Shown in pieces: positions 26,742-36,558 of a stretch of 64,000 nt of DNA (the stretch's first letter is position 1; every line of letters starts with the position of its first letter). The position numbers and the translations under genes were made by a program. The notes under the pieces were generated by a model. That model did no database searches, had not been told where the DNA came from, and was given only the letters and a program-made list of their open reading frames with translations. The stretch spans positions 310,001 through 374,000 of the forward strand of contig OZ245729.1 of assembly GCA_965227215.1 (NCBI GenBank), written 5' to 3'. This stretch comes from Gracilimonas sp965227215. GTDB lineage: Bacteria > Bacteroidota > Rhodothermia > Balneolales > Balneolaceae.

Positions 26742-27785
26742 TCAAAAATCAATTTGCAAAGTCCACAGAATAGGATCTTCCAAATATTCATGCGACATAT
26801 AGGTTGCTCCAAAATTAGCTCCTATTCCGTTAAAGTCGTACTTCAGTCCAAATCCTGCTGTAAATCCCTGGTCTTCTATTTGAGAAGATAACAAACTTCG
26901 GTAGCCTCCTCTTAAAAACAACAGGTCGTTAAACCCATATTCAAGTCCAAGGTCAACACTTTCAGAGTTGTCGCTTGGGTGTTTGGCATCAATAGCCAGC
27001 TCTACCTTATGGCTTTCAATATCCAGCGCATCAATGGCCAACCCTACTTTAAATAGCAAAGGCATAGGCCAGGAATCAGTGCCGAGATATCCTTCCAGAC
27101 GGTCGTTATTTCCATTTATGCTTTTATCGATGTCAATAGCTTGCCGCAGATCATCGCCTGACATCTTCATTTCATTCCCGAAGTTGGTCATCGACATCCC
27201 TATTCTCAGGTTTCTGAAATTCGTGCGGTAAAATACACCAAGGTCAACTGCAAAGCCGGTGGCCGACTCATTCCAGATCTTTTCCTGAACAAACTTGGTA
27301 TTAGCGCCGATGGAAAACTGGTCTGTAATAAATCGTGAGTATGAAACGGCTACAGCGAGATTCGTTGGAGTAAACACCTCCCCTGTTCCTTCCGGTATTT
27401 CAACGGTTCTTACCTCAATTTCTCCGTGGTCGATGGCGCGGACAGAAAGTGCAAAATTGCCAAGATTGCCTCCATTTATAACTACTGAAGCATCCTGAAT
27501 TTGGGAATCAAGGAACCAGTTCATATTGGAGAATGTGACCGTGTTATTGTCGAGCTGTGCCATACCTGCCGGATTCCAGAACATGGAGCTTCCGTCATCA
27601 GCTATAGCCACATAGGCACCGCCCATTGCCGTAGCTTTGGCGCCAGAAGTAATACTTAAAAAAGCGGCGGCTGTAGTTCCTACCTTATCTTGTGCCTGCA
27701 CATTCGTTGCTAAAACCGCGCTGGTTGCTAACAACAAACAGTACTTGACTGCCTTAACTATGTTCATTGTTTGACCCTTCATCAT
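26742..27785 (-). CDS. PorV/PorQ-family outer-membrane barrel protein
   Basis: A 347-residue protein with a signal peptide ending VQAQD. The mature start (AAAFLSITSGAKATAMGGAYVAIADD, discontinuous) and the FWNPAGMAQL motif are the hallmark of the PorV/PorQ (FadL-like) family. The rest is a predicted beta barrel ending WTLQIDF with a terminal aromatic. In the T9SS, PorV helps move cargo from the translocon to the attachment complex. Here the gene is embedded in a starch locus, so a locus-specific partner for the receptor or surface proteins is possible. Its start overlaps the previous stop (ATGATGA). Confidence 0.85.
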   Translation of the reverse strand: MMKGQTMNIVKAVKYCLLLATSAVLATNVQAQDKVGTTAAAFLSITSGAKATAMGGAYVAIADDGSSMFWNPAGMAQLDNNTVTFSNMNWFLDSQIQDASVVINGGNLGNFALSVRAIDHGEIEVRTVEIPEGTGEVFTPTNLAVAVSYSRFITDQFSIGANTKFVQEKIWNESATGFAVDLGVFYRTNFRNLRIGMSMTNFGNEMKMSGDDLRQAIDIDKSINGNNDRLEGYLGTDSWPMPLLFKVGLAIDALDIESHKVELAIDAKHPSDNSESVDLGLEYGFNDLLFLRGGYRSLLSSQIEDQGFTAGFGLKYDFNGIGANFGATYMSHEYLEDPILWTLQIDF

Positions 27786-30700
27786 TTAATTAGTGCAATT
27801 TTTCCTGTTTTAGTGCCTACGCCCGGAGCTTTCAGATGGTAGTAGTAAACACCATAGGCCACATCCAGATTTTCCCGGGTGCGCAAGTCCCAATCCACAT
27901 ATCCTCGGTCGATGGAAGCATCATGCTGAAGTTCACGTACCAGCTCTCCGCGGACTGTGAATATCCGAATGGTAGAACCGTCAGGTACATTCTGAAACTG
28001 TATTTTGCGTTCCCCCCGTCCACTGGTAATAGTTGGCGGTAATTTTCCTTCCCAGCTAGCTGCGCTTACATATGGATTCGGGACTACCCTTACCTGATCA
28101 AGCCTGTCTTTAGCTGATTCATTATCTACATTAGATGATTTGGTGGTGTACGAATAGGTATCACCCGAACCAAACGACTTATACGTCTTAATTTCGTATA
28201 TATCACCGGCTTCCGGAAGTTCTCCGGTAGGTACGCGACCTTGCCCCAGAACCGTTTCATATACTATTCGGAATTCAAAAACCGGACTCAATGAATCACC
28301 AAAGCTGTCGTAGATATAGACGAATTCACGATCGCCCAACCTTCCGTCCTGATTGCCTTGTGTTTCATCAAATGCGAATGGTACTTCCTCTCCGGTAACG
28401 GTATTGGTTACGGTGAAGTTGACATCCACAGCCGGAGTATTTCTGGCACTTGGGCCGGTACCATTCACGGTATCTAAAGAAGTAGCAACATTCTGATCAA
28501 AAAACTCTATCTCATAATCGTATGGAGCTTTAAGAGCTGTAAACTGCCAAAATGGACTGTTGCTTAGTGTTCCATCACGAACCAGTACCTCAATTTTAAG
28601 GGAATCGTCATCAGCCCACCCGGATTCATCCTGATTTATTCGGGTTTCATCATTCCGGAAAGCCAGTCGCATACCGTCAAAAATATTGGATTCTGCATCC
28701 GAAAGAGGAACGTCCGAAAGAATAATGTCGCCATTATTAATTACGGAATAAGAAGTAGCCGGATACGTGTTTCCGGGAAACCGCACTTCGTACTCTGCAT
28801 TTTCTTTCAGGAATACCGGGTCTAGAACTTCCACAAATACTTCACCGGTTGCCGTTCCCTGGGGATGACCTACATCTCCTACAACAGCCCCCGCCTGATA
28901 TCCCAGCACAGGAGTATTGGGCTCCACCTCAACAACATTAATATCTGTTACCGTAGATCCGTCATCACGAATAGTTACCGAAAAATTATTTTCTGCCGGA
29001 TAAAAATCGATACTCCCCCTGTCGTAAGCGGCCAGTGCGTAATAATAGGTTTGCCCATTTACCACATTGGTGTCTACAAAGGAGTGCTGAAGTCCGGTGT
29101 CATCTCCTAAATAAAAAGGAACTCCGCGCACACGGTCGGCCAGATCAGGATTATATACGTAGGTCGGATCGTTCTGGCCAGTAGATGTATCTTCCGCTGC
29201 CTGCCATAAACCGTTAATTCCGTTATCCAAATCAAATTGAGCAATAGGTTCTAGCAGGGCATCATTTCCAAAGGCATCAGTAATTCTGCCCGGATCAAGG
29301 AAGTTAGGATCGGTGCTTTTGAAAATTTTATAGCCTTCAAAATCCTGCCCTAAAATCGGGTCTATACTTTCTTCAGCTATGCTGTTCCAGTACAGGGTAA
29401 CTTTTTTATCGCCAACAGCGGCTTTAAGGGTTGGTTTTTCAGGCGGACGGGCAAAGTTATAATTCCTGTTATAGATTTCCTGAATGGTCTGCACGTTATT
29501 CGTGATGTTTGCCAGGTCTTCACCAAATACCAAAGCCAGAGAAAAGCGAATGGTTTCGCCGGGTTCCAAACGGAAATAACCCGAGCTAAAGATAAAGTCA
29601 CCATCCACACCACCGGCCTGCCGGTCTTCATTTAACTGATTGTTGGGTGTGAAGAATCCCGGAGACATAGCATCCCAAACCTGTTCATCCTGGTTCAGGC
29701 GAACAGCTCCCGGAGGTGTGAAGTAATAGAAACTGGAAAGACCAACCTGATCCGTTTCATCTACATCCAGGTTTTCAAAATTAGGCTCACCTACAGTTGG
29801 GACACCATCCCCTTCACCGGCATCACCGGTTCCTGAAACTCCGTCGGCTCCAACATCATCGGTAAGCGGATTCCAGTCTGAGTCGTTATCAATTCCATCT
29901 GTATTGGATTCATCAATCATAGGGTTCAGCAATCCGTGTGTGATAGAATCCTGACGGGTTGCTGACCCTGTACCTACATCCTCAGCAAAGCCGATATAAT
30001 TTTTATAGTACAGCGCTGGCAGGAAGCGAATATTTCCGGTAATCTCCTGTTGCCGTCGTTCAAAATGGAGGTTAATATCTTCATCTATCAAACCATCGAG
30101 ATCATCATCTATCAGGTTTTTCTCGGTTACAGTAATGGTTTCATTTCGGTTCTGAACTTCTTTGGTGACTTCTTCCAGGGTCATACCGGGAGAAAGTTGA
30201 TATTCAATTCCCTGAGATGTCACTGTAGTGGTACCACTTCCCAAAAAGATAAATGAACGTTCTCCCGTTTCTTCATCGATGAGGATAATTGGGTCTCCCT
30301 CGCTCAGTGTTCGGGGTTGAAAATCCTGACTTTGAAAGATATTACCCTGCCCTGCTAATGATGGATCTACATACGGAAACCCATCAATGTTCAGCTGATT
30401 TGGGTCACCGTCCCCATCATTATCAATACCATCCTGAGGGTCGCCGGGACTTTCCATGAAGGCATATCCAACATAGCCCACATCGTTACCATCATTATTG
30501 GTTCCATCGGCATCCCAGGAATATACAATCCGGTTAGCCTGATCAAAGAAAGCAAGATCATCCTGCGTATCACCGGTACCTGAAACCGCGCTTTCTCCGG
30601 CCGCTGTACCCACTACCAAACCAACGGACACTCTCGGGTAAGTTGTAGTGCTGGTATTCGTTAATTCATAGATGTAAAACATGGCATCTTGAGCCAGGAA

Positions 30701-31420
30701 CTGAGACCATTGCAGGCCACGTACACTCATGGCTAACCCCTGTCCATCCCGGGAAGGATCGGTGCTGTCCGGATGAAAGGGAGAGATTTCGCCCTGATTA
30801 GCCAGATCATTCATAAACTTATCGTTGTGATCGTCTGTCCAGAAGTACGTCTCAAAATCCGCATTTTGAATTCCCCGTCCAAAGAACCCATTCCATTCCG
30901 GACTGCCATCGGGTGCAACCCAGTCTGGCTGATCGGGCCATCGGTTTGGCCAGGTAGATTCATCTACACTTATTGCAGGACGATCATTTTCTCCGTCATC
31001 ATTTGCAAAACCGGCCATGGGCTCAAAACCCCAGAACTGGGTTTGTCCGGGGCGGATACTCTGACCTGCACGAGGCCCAAAGTTGGTAACGGAATGCTGA
31101 ACCAGAGAATCTGCCTCACCGTCGCCATTGGTATCAACAGGAATTTCCAGTGATATAACCGGAGATACATCCCCAATGTAGTTTACATCAGAACCTCGTG
31201 GCCACTGCCCACGAATCTCACCTACACCACCCAGAAGACCTGTATTATGAAAGGTAATCCATACCCTGTTTCCGTCAGATTCAGCACTCTTTCTGTACTC
31301 CCGGCTAGAGCGATACTGTGGATCTTTGAGAAATTCAGGCACATTTTGCGCGGTTGCATAATCCTGAGCAAATAACAAGACAGCAAATAGAAAAACTAGA
31401 CCGGATGTGAATTTTTTCAT
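27782..31420 (-). CDS. Very large secreted surface protein with T9SS-like C-terminal tail
   Basis: A 1212-residue protein from the ATG at 31420, chosen because the signal peptide begins MKKFTSGLVFLFAVLLF; two earlier in-frame starts exist. It holds long beta-rich stretches, Asp-rich calcium-loop-like motifs (DGIDNDGDGDPNQ, DDDLDGLIDED), a fibronectin III-like region (about 665-810, KVTLYWNSIAEES) and a C-terminal FlgD/T9SS-type fold (RVVPNPYVSA near 1110, ending KTGKIALIK). It sits between the TonB receptor and the PorV-like barrel, where SusD is found in Bacteroides loci, but shows no lipobox or SusD motif. Function is inferred to be surface capture or a receptor lid. Confidence 0.75.
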   Translation of the reverse strand: MKKFTSGLVFLFAVLLFAQDYATAQNVPEFLKDPQYRSSREYRKSAESDGNRVWITFHNTGLLGGVGEIRGQWPRGSDVNYIGDVSPVISLEIPVDTNGDGEADSLVQHSVTNFGPRAGQSIRPGQTQFWGFEPMAGFANDDGENDRPAISVDESTWPNRWPDQPDWVAPDGSPEWNGFFGRGIQNADFETYFWTDDHNDKFMNDLANQGEISPFHPDSTDPSRDGQGLAMSVRGLQWSQFLAQDAMFYIYELTNTSTTTYPRVSVGLVVGTAAGESAVSGTGDTQDDLAFFDQANRIVYSWDADGTNNDGNDVGYVGYAFMESPGDPQDGIDNDGDGDPNQLNIDGFPYVDPSLAGQGNIFQSQDFQPRTLSEGDPIILIDEETGERSFIFLGSGTTTVTSQGIEYQLSPGMTLEEVTKEVQNRNETITVTEKNLIDDDLDGLIDEDINLHFERRQQEITGNIRFLPALYYKNYIGFAEDVGTGSATRQDSITHGLLNPMIDESNTDGIDNDSDWNPLTDDVGADGVSGTGDAGEGDGVPTVGEPNFENLDVDETDQVGLSSFYYFTPPGAVRLNQDEQVWDAMSPGFFTPNNQLNEDRQAGGVDGDFIFSSGYFRLEPGETIRFSLALVFGEDLANITNNVQTIQEIYNRNYNFARPPEKPTLKAAVGDKKVTLYWNSIAEESIDPILGQDFEGYKIFKSTDPNFLDPGRITDAFGNDALLEPIAQFDLDNGINGLWQAAEDTSTGQNDPTYVYNPDLADRVRGVPFYLGDDTGLQHSFVDTNVVNGQTYYYALAAYDRGSIDFYPAENNFSVTIRDDGSTVTDINVVEVEPNTPVLGYQAGAVVGDVGHPQGTATGEVFVEVLDPVFLKENAEYEVRFPGNTYPATSYSVINNGDIILSDVPLSDAESNIFDGMRLAFRNDETRINQDESGWADDDSLKIEVLVRDGTLSNSPFWQFTALKAPYDYEIEFFDQNVATSLDTVNGTGPSARNTPAVDVNFTVTNTVTGEEVPFAFDETQGNQDGRLGDREFVYIYDSFGDSLSPVFEFRIVYETVLGQGRVPTGELPEAGDIYEIKTYKSFGSGDTYSYTTKSSNVDNESAKDRLDQVRVVPNPYVSAASWEGKLPPTITSGRGERKIQFQNVPDGSTIRIFTVRGELVRELQHDASIDRGYVDWDLRTRENLDVAYGVYYYHLKAPGVGTKTGKIALIK

Positions 31421-31459
31421 GCTTTTTTGAGTATCAAACAGATGCATATTGGTATTCAA

Positions 31460-34126
31460 TTAAAAATTATATCGGACTCCGAAAACCACGCGTCGCGGCT
31501 CATTGTAGAAATCAGGACGGTCGTAATTCTCATTCAGATACCGGATATCCCCTCTGAACGTTTTCAGGTCTTCATTTCTGTAGAGTGAATATTCTGCTGT
31601 ACCTGTATCTGAGAACACACCTCGCTCATTCCCGGTGTCAAGAACATTATCAATCTTCGCATATACCTGAAGTCGCTGATTGTTGCCCATTTCGAAATTC
31701 TTGGTCAGGTTTAAATCAAGGTTGTACTTGGGCGGGCGACGTTGACTGTTCAGTGGGTTTACGGAAGGAGGTGTCGTTCCACTTCGCAGAGTGTAATCCG
31801 GTGTATACGGAAACCCGGAACCTGCGTTAAATATGGCCCCAAATCCCCAGCCGTTTGTTGAGGTGTAGTTAGCTGTCAGGTTAACGGTGTGCAGCTGATC
31901 CCAGTCCAGTGGTACAATTCTTTTCTCGAGTTCCGTTTTAGCTGCTGCTGCGTTATAAGCCTGAGCAGGATCGGAGGCATTACCTTTGGCAATCTGGAAG
32001 GTGTAATCTGCTGTAAAATATAAACCGTTCGAAAAGCCCTGATCGAATGTCAGTACCACTCCTTTGATAAATCCAAAGTCGGAGTTTTTGATAATACCGT
32101 AACGAACAGATGTCCCTTCCACGACGGTTGGATCGGTTGCTGTACCGGCAAGGTTTCTGATATCCCGGAAAAAAGCAGTTACCTCAACTGCCGAACTCCT
32201 GGTTAATTCCTGCTTATATCCAAGCTCCCCATTGATCGTTTTTTGTGGCTTCAGGTTGGCATTTCCGAGAAGGCCAATAAGCCCTGAACCACTTCCAAGG
32301 CGGAAAAATGGGTTTTGATACAGCAGGTTGAAGTTAGGAATCTGGAAAAAGTGACCATAAGAAAAGTGAAGCGCTCCGGTCTCTGAAATTGGGAAAGCAA
32401 TACCTAACCGTGGACTGAATTGCCAGGTTGGCTCAGAAGATTCAAACACCTGACTTTCATCTTCCGGACGCTGTTCTTCAAATACCACATTTGGGTCGGT
32501 TGGATCAGTGAACACTTTAAAGTTTGAATCGAAATAATCAAAGCGAACCCCGGCATTAATGATCAGGTTACCAATCTCTACTTTATCCTGAATGTATCCT
32601 GAGACCTCTATCGGATTCACATCATAGGCAGAATTAACAAAAAGGGTTTCAACACCTCCGTTTGGACTATTTACAATAGAGGTTTTGTCACTGTACTTAA
32701 GTGTATGATATCGGTACTCAACTCCCGTTTTAATTTGGTTTGCACTATTTACCTGGCTGGTAATATCAAACTTACCGATCAATGTGCTGGTTTCCCGGCT
32801 GGTGCGTCCGTTATCAGTTCCGCCAACAATAAAGTTTGAGGTTACATTACTTGCCCGAAACCCGGCATAGTCATTCGGCAGGTATCTGGAGTCAAACGGA
32901 TCTTCAAACAAATACGACTCATACATCTTATACGTGTTCGATACACTCACATCGTAATAGGTATTACTGGAAAGTGTGTGCGTGCCTTTCAAATAGGCGC
33001 TGTAATTACGGGTGAATTCCTGTCGGGAGAATTGGGGCATAAACTGAGCAGAATGGTTATAATTCTTAAACTCCTCTCCCCCAAAAATACCGTTCGCTGA
33101 AATCTTGACCCCTGCAACCGGACGCCAGGTTAACTTCACCTGGGCATTTAACTTCTCATAAGGATTCATGTTCACTAAAGACGAATCCCCGGAACCCAAA
33201 GTATCAACCAAGCCAAGCTGCCCTAGTGAATTAATGCCAACATCATTGTAATCGAATACTTCCCTGCCGTAGAACCAACCATCGTTTCCAAAATATCGGG
33301 CACTGGCAAAGAAAAACAGCTTATCCTTAATAATCGGGCCGTCCAGACTTGCTTCAACATTTCGGACGGCAATGGGGTTAATCTGACCGATACCCCTGAA
33401 AAGGTCGGTGCGAGTAGAAACATAATCACCTAAAAAGGTATTTACAGACCCTGTAAATTCATTGCTTCCGTCTTTGGTTACGATATTCACAATACCACTC
33501 ATGGCCTGCCCGTATTCCGCATTAAAAGCTCCGGTAACAACCTGAACTTCTTTTACCGAACTATTCTCTACACCGGCCGAAAGACTGCCGTCAAACACAT
33601 CTGTTACAGGGACACCATCTACCCAATATCCTACTTCACCGGTACGCCCGCCTCTGAAGTGGCCATCAACCACACCGGCTTGCAGTTCTACTACTTCAGA
33701 AAAATTCTCTACCGGAATGGCTTCAATCTGATCACTGGTTACCGAAGAAAGACTAGCCGTTACATCTTTTCTGATTAATTCTCTTCCGGCTGTAACCGTA
33801 ACTTCTTCTCCCTCCAATACCTGAGCCCGCAGTTCAACATTAATTTCTGTTGTAAGATCAATGGAAACCCGTACATCCTCTACGGTAGTCTGGCTGTAAC
33901 CAATGTAAGAAACAACCAGGTTATAGCTTCCCGGTTCAACTCCGGTAATAATGTACTCTCCATTAACATCAGTAGCATCACCCTTAGTAGTACCCTCTAT
34001 GATTACACTAGCACCAATGATCGTTTCACCTGTTTCAAAATCAGTAACCACTCCCCGAATTTTTCCATATTGAGCAAAAGCAGAGGCAGTGGTAAGGCTA
34101 AAAAAGAGAATGAAGAGATAGCGCAT
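31460..34126 (-). CDS. TonB-dependent outer-membrane receptor (SusC-like role)
   Basis: An 888-residue receptor. After the signal peptide (ASAFAQ) comes a carboxypeptidase-regulatory-like domain (about 20-100, IRGVVTDFETGETIIGASV). The plug domain follows (about 115-230, with GEVGYWVDGVPV and AEYGQAMSGIVNIVTK). A 22-strand-type barrel runs to the C-terminal YNF. It is the first gene of the starch locus and has an operator-bearing promoter. In Bacteroidota such receptors import oligosaccharides across the outer membrane using TonB energy. No SusD gene accompanies it. It is close to CarboxypepD_reg-plug receptors in general, so sugar specificity comes from context. Confidence 0.92.
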   Translation of the reverse strand: MRYLFILFFSLTTASAFAQYGKIRGVVTDFETGETIIGASVIIEGTTKGDATDVNGEYIITGVEPGSYNLVVSYIGYSQTTVEDVRVSIDLTTEINVELRAQVLEGEEVTVTAGRELIRKDVTASLSSVTSDQIEAIPVENFSEVVELQAGVVDGHFRGGRTGEVGYWVDGVPVTDVFDGSLSAGVENSSVKEVQVVTGAFNAEYGQAMSGIVNIVTKDGSNEFTGSVNTFLGDYVSTRTDLFRGIGQINPIAVRNVEASLDGPIIKDKLFFFASARYFGNDGWFYGREVFDYNDVGINSLGQLGLVDTLGSGDSSLVNMNPYEKLNAQVKLTWRPVAGVKISANGIFGGEEFKNYNHSAQFMPQFSRQEFTRNYSAYLKGTHTLSSNTYYDVSVSNTYKMYESYLFEDPFDSRYLPNDYAGFRASNVTSNFIVGGTDNGRTSRETSTLIGKFDITSQVNSANQIKTGVEYRYHTLKYSDKTSIVNSPNGGVETLFVNSAYDVNPIEVSGYIQDKVEIGNLIINAGVRFDYFDSNFKVFTDPTDPNVVFEEQRPEDESQVFESSEPTWQFSPRLGIAFPISETGALHFSYGHFFQIPNFNLLYQNPFFRLGSGSGLIGLLGNANLKPQKTINGELGYKQELTRSSAVEVTAFFRDIRNLAGTATDPTVVEGTSVRYGIIKNSDFGFIKGVVLTFDQGFSNGLYFTADYTFQIAKGNASDPAQAYNAAAAKTELEKRIVPLDWDQLHTVNLTANYTSTNGWGFGAIFNAGSGFPYTPDYTLRSGTTPPSVNPLNSQRRPPKYNLDLNLTKNFEMGNNQRLQVYAKIDNVLDTGNERGVFSDTGTAEYSLYRNEDLKTFRGDIRYLNENYDRPDFYNEPRRVVFGVRYNF

Positions 34127-34148
34127 TAATCCAGCATTAGTTATTCCG

Positions 34149-34218
34149 GTTCTTGAAATATAATGTAATGTAAGCGCTTACAATTTTTCAAGAGAATTTT
34201 CTGAAAAAGCGCTTTTTT
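34149..34218 (-). promoter_or_regulatory. Starch-locus promoter with LacI-type operator
   Basis: TGTAAGCGCTTACA (34169-34182) is a perfect 14 bp palindrome with the central CG typical of LacI-family sites. On the minus strand it lies between TTG and TATATTTC, 18 bp apart, which resemble the Bacteroidota -33 and -7 elements, so a bound repressor would cover the promoter. A second core, AAAAAGCGCTTTTT (34204-34217), is centred 35 bp upstream and may be an auxiliary site. The receptor gene starts at 34126. The rest of this 281 bp gap shows nothing clear. Confidence 0.65.
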
Positions 34219-34407
34219 AATGTAACTGGATTTCTAGATGCTGGATCAAATATGTACCGATCCTTAGTAATTATATAACAGCACCTTAACCTGAATAGAA
34301 AAGCAATAATTCTAAGATTACATGCATCGGACAGAAAAGAAATGTAAGATTTTTTCATTCCCGGGATTAGAATCCTGAGAATGAATGAAAGTACTTACAA
34401 GGATTTT

Positions 34408-35643
34408 TTATTCAGATGTAACTGCCTTTTTTCTGCCGTAGGTCTTCTGAATATAGTTGTCCAGAATCTCACGAAACTCCTGTCCGATATTATCCCCTCT
34501 CAGCGTAGTAGAGTGCTCCCCATCTATATAAACAGGGGCTTTGGGTTCTTCGAACGTTCCGGGCAGAGAAATACCGATATTGGCGTTTCTGGATTCGCCG
34601 GGGCCGTTTACCACACATCCCATTACGGCTACATCCATTTCTTCTACTCCGGGATAGGCTTTTCTCCACACGGGCATCGATTCTACGATGTAATCCTGAA
34701 TTTCTTCCGCCAACTCCTGGAAGTACGTACTTTTAGTTCGGCCACAACCCGGGCAGGAAGTTACCTGGGGAATAAAGCTTCTTATTTTCAGAGACTGAAG
34801 AATCTGTTGAGCTACCTGAACTTCCAGGGCCCGGTCAGCTCCGGGTTGTGGAGTCAGTGAAACGCGAATGGTATCCCCTATACCCTGCTGCAGAATCACA
34901 GACAAAGCCGCTGAACTGGCTACCATACCCTTCATGCCCATTCCTGCCTCGGTCAGACCAACGTGGAGCGGATAATCCACTTCTTTGGCTATTCGTTCAT
35001 AAACCGTAATCACATCCTGCACGCCGGACATCTTACAACTGATAATGATTTTATTGGATGGAAGTCCTACGTCTTCGGCCAGCCTGGAAGACCGCTTGGC
35101 ACTTTCCACCATGGTATCCAGCATAACTTCTTTAGCCGACTTGGGTTTAGGCAATTCGTTATTAGCATCCATCTTATCGGCCAGTAGCTGTTGATCCAAC
35201 GATCCCCAGTTTACCCCAATACGAACCGACTTATCATATCTGATGGCCTGTTCTACAATAGTCGTAAAGTTCTCATCCCTGGTTTTAGTACCGGTGTTGC
35301 CGGGATTAATTCGGAAGTTAGCTAATGCCTCGGCCATATCAGGATACTGCGTAAGCAGCTTATGCCCGTTGTAGTGGAAGTCACCGATAATGGGAACTGT
35401 GACTCCCCGATTCATCAATTTCTCTTTGATATGAGGAACCGCCTTAGCAGCTGCATCATTATTTACGGTGATACGAACCAGCTCAGACCCGGCCCGGTGT
35501 AAATGTTCAATCTGATCTGCTGTCTCGTCGATATCAGCTGTATCGGTGTTCGTCATGGATTGAACCACTATGGGAGCATCTCCTCCCACAGGAACGTGCC
35601 CAACCATTACCTGTATAGATTTACGTCTCTTAATTGCCGACAT
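34408..35643 (-). CDS. ispG: 4-hydroxy-3-methylbut-2-enyl diphosphate synthase
   Basis: A 411-residue IspG (GcpE), the iron-sulfur enzyme that makes HMBPP from methylerythritol cyclodiphosphate in the non-mevalonate isoprenoid pathway. The TIM-barrel part begins VVQSMTNTDTAD. The [4Fe-4S] ligands are Cys297 and Cys300 in SCPGCGR and Cys343 in VMGCVVNGPGE, with catalytic-type Glu350. Length matches the short bacterial form. It follows two rhomboid genes at 6 bp and is probably transcribed with them and with the phytoene-dehydrogenase-like gene. Confidence 0.97.
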   Translation of the reverse strand: MSAIKRRKSIQVMVGHVPVGGDAPIVVQSMTNTDTADIDETADQIEHLHRAGSELVRITVNNDAAAKAVPHIKEKLMNRGVTVPIIGDFHYNGHKLLTQYPDMAEALANFRINPGNTGTKTRDENFTTIVEQAIRYDKSVRIGVNWGSLDQQLLADKMDANNELPKPKSAKEVMLDTMVESAKRSSRLAEDVGLPSNKIIISCKMSGVQDVITVYERIAKEVDYPLHVGLTEAGMGMKGMVASSAALSVILQQGIGDTIRVSLTPQPGADRALEVQVAQQILQSLKIRSFIPQVTSCPGCGRTKSTYFQELAEEIQDYIVESMPVWRKAYPGVEEMDVAVMGCVVNGPGESRNANIGISLPGTFEEPKAPVYIDGEHSTTLRGDNIGQEFREILDNYIQKTYGRKKAVTSE

Positions 35644-35649
35644 AATGCC

Positions 35650-36558
35650 CTAATCTTTCTTACTTAATTCAAATAGTTTTCGTTTTTCTTCCTGAGAAAG
35701 TGAATCATATCCTTTCTTCGATATTTTCTCCAAAATGGCGTCCAATTCTGACTGATCCACCTCTTCTACAATTTCCGCATCCTGAACAATGTGCATGTTC
35801 TTATTTCGCGGTCGCTTTGAACCGGAACCGGATGTTCCGGCCGGTTTCACTTTCCCAAACATATATTCTACGTAACGGATAACCATACTCAGGTCGGTTC
35901 CGTTTTGATGAGCCTTCACTAATAAATATCCACCAAGAGCACCACCGAGGTGTACCAATCGTGCCACTCCGTCGCTACTGCCTAAAAACAATATATCTAT
36001 GGCTATCCATCCTGCCACAAAAAAGCGGGCCTGAATAGGCGGAAATAAAAAGAGCATAATAGGTGCTGTTGGAAATAGCATCGCAAAAGCTACCAGAATA
36101 CCGGTTACAGCTCCTGATGCACCAATCACTAAAGCAGTTCCGAATATCTGAGCAATACCCGCATCAAGCAAGGCGCCCAAAATTCCTGCTCCAAAATAAA
36201 TTACCGTGAATGTCCTTGGCCCTAGCGTTTCTTCAACGGCTCGTCCCATCCACCAAAGCCACAGCATATTGAATAAGAAATGCAGAAATCCCCCATGCAA
36301 AAACATGTAGGTAACCAATCGCCAGGGTTGGGTTAGAAAAGTCGGGAAGGAAGGATCAAAACCAAGTGCCGGGACTACCCAGTTGTTCAGGGTTTGGCCA
36401 CCCAGCATTTGAATAACAAATACCACTGCGTTGATAGCAATGATCGTACGAATCGCCACCGGCATGCGCATAAAGCCTCGTTTAAAGGCGTTCCCAAACG
36501 AATCATAGCTGCCGCTATTCATATTTCCACCGGTAAAAAATGAAGGTCCGTTAGCCAT
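35650..36558 (-). CDS. Rhomboid intramembrane serine protease (long form)
   Basis: A 302-residue rhomboid with six hydrophobic helices. The catalytic serine is Ser148 in GASGAVTG and the histidine is His203 in LVHLGGALGG. The L1 loop and helix 2 (PWRLVTYMFLHGGFLHFLFNM) are conserved. A soluble C-terminal tail (about 235-302) ends in an acidic helical segment (SQEEKRKLFELSK) also seen on many Bacteroidota rhomboids. It overlaps the upstream rhomboid by 8 bp. It cuts membrane proteins within the bilayer; substrates are unknown. Confidence 0.9.
   Translation of the reverse strand: MANGPSFFTGGNMNSGSYDSFGNAFKRGFMRMPVAIRTIIAINAVVFVIQMLGGQTLNNWVVPALGFDPSFPTFLTQPWRLVTYMFLHGGFLHFLFNMLWLWWMGRAVEETLGPRTFTVIYFGAGILGALLDAGIAQIFGTALVIGASGAVTGILVAFAMLFPTAPIMLFLFPPIQARFFVAGWIAIDILFLGSSDGVARLVHLGGALGGYLLVKAHQNGTDLSMVIRYVEYMFGKVKPAGTSGSGSKRPRNKNMHIVQDAEIVEEVDQSELDAILEKISKKGYDSLSQEEKRKLFELSKKD

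Noticed and set aside
30000..31400. SusD homologue
   Set aside because: The giant protein in the expected slot has no lipobox and no SusD/TPR pattern, so it was not named SusD.
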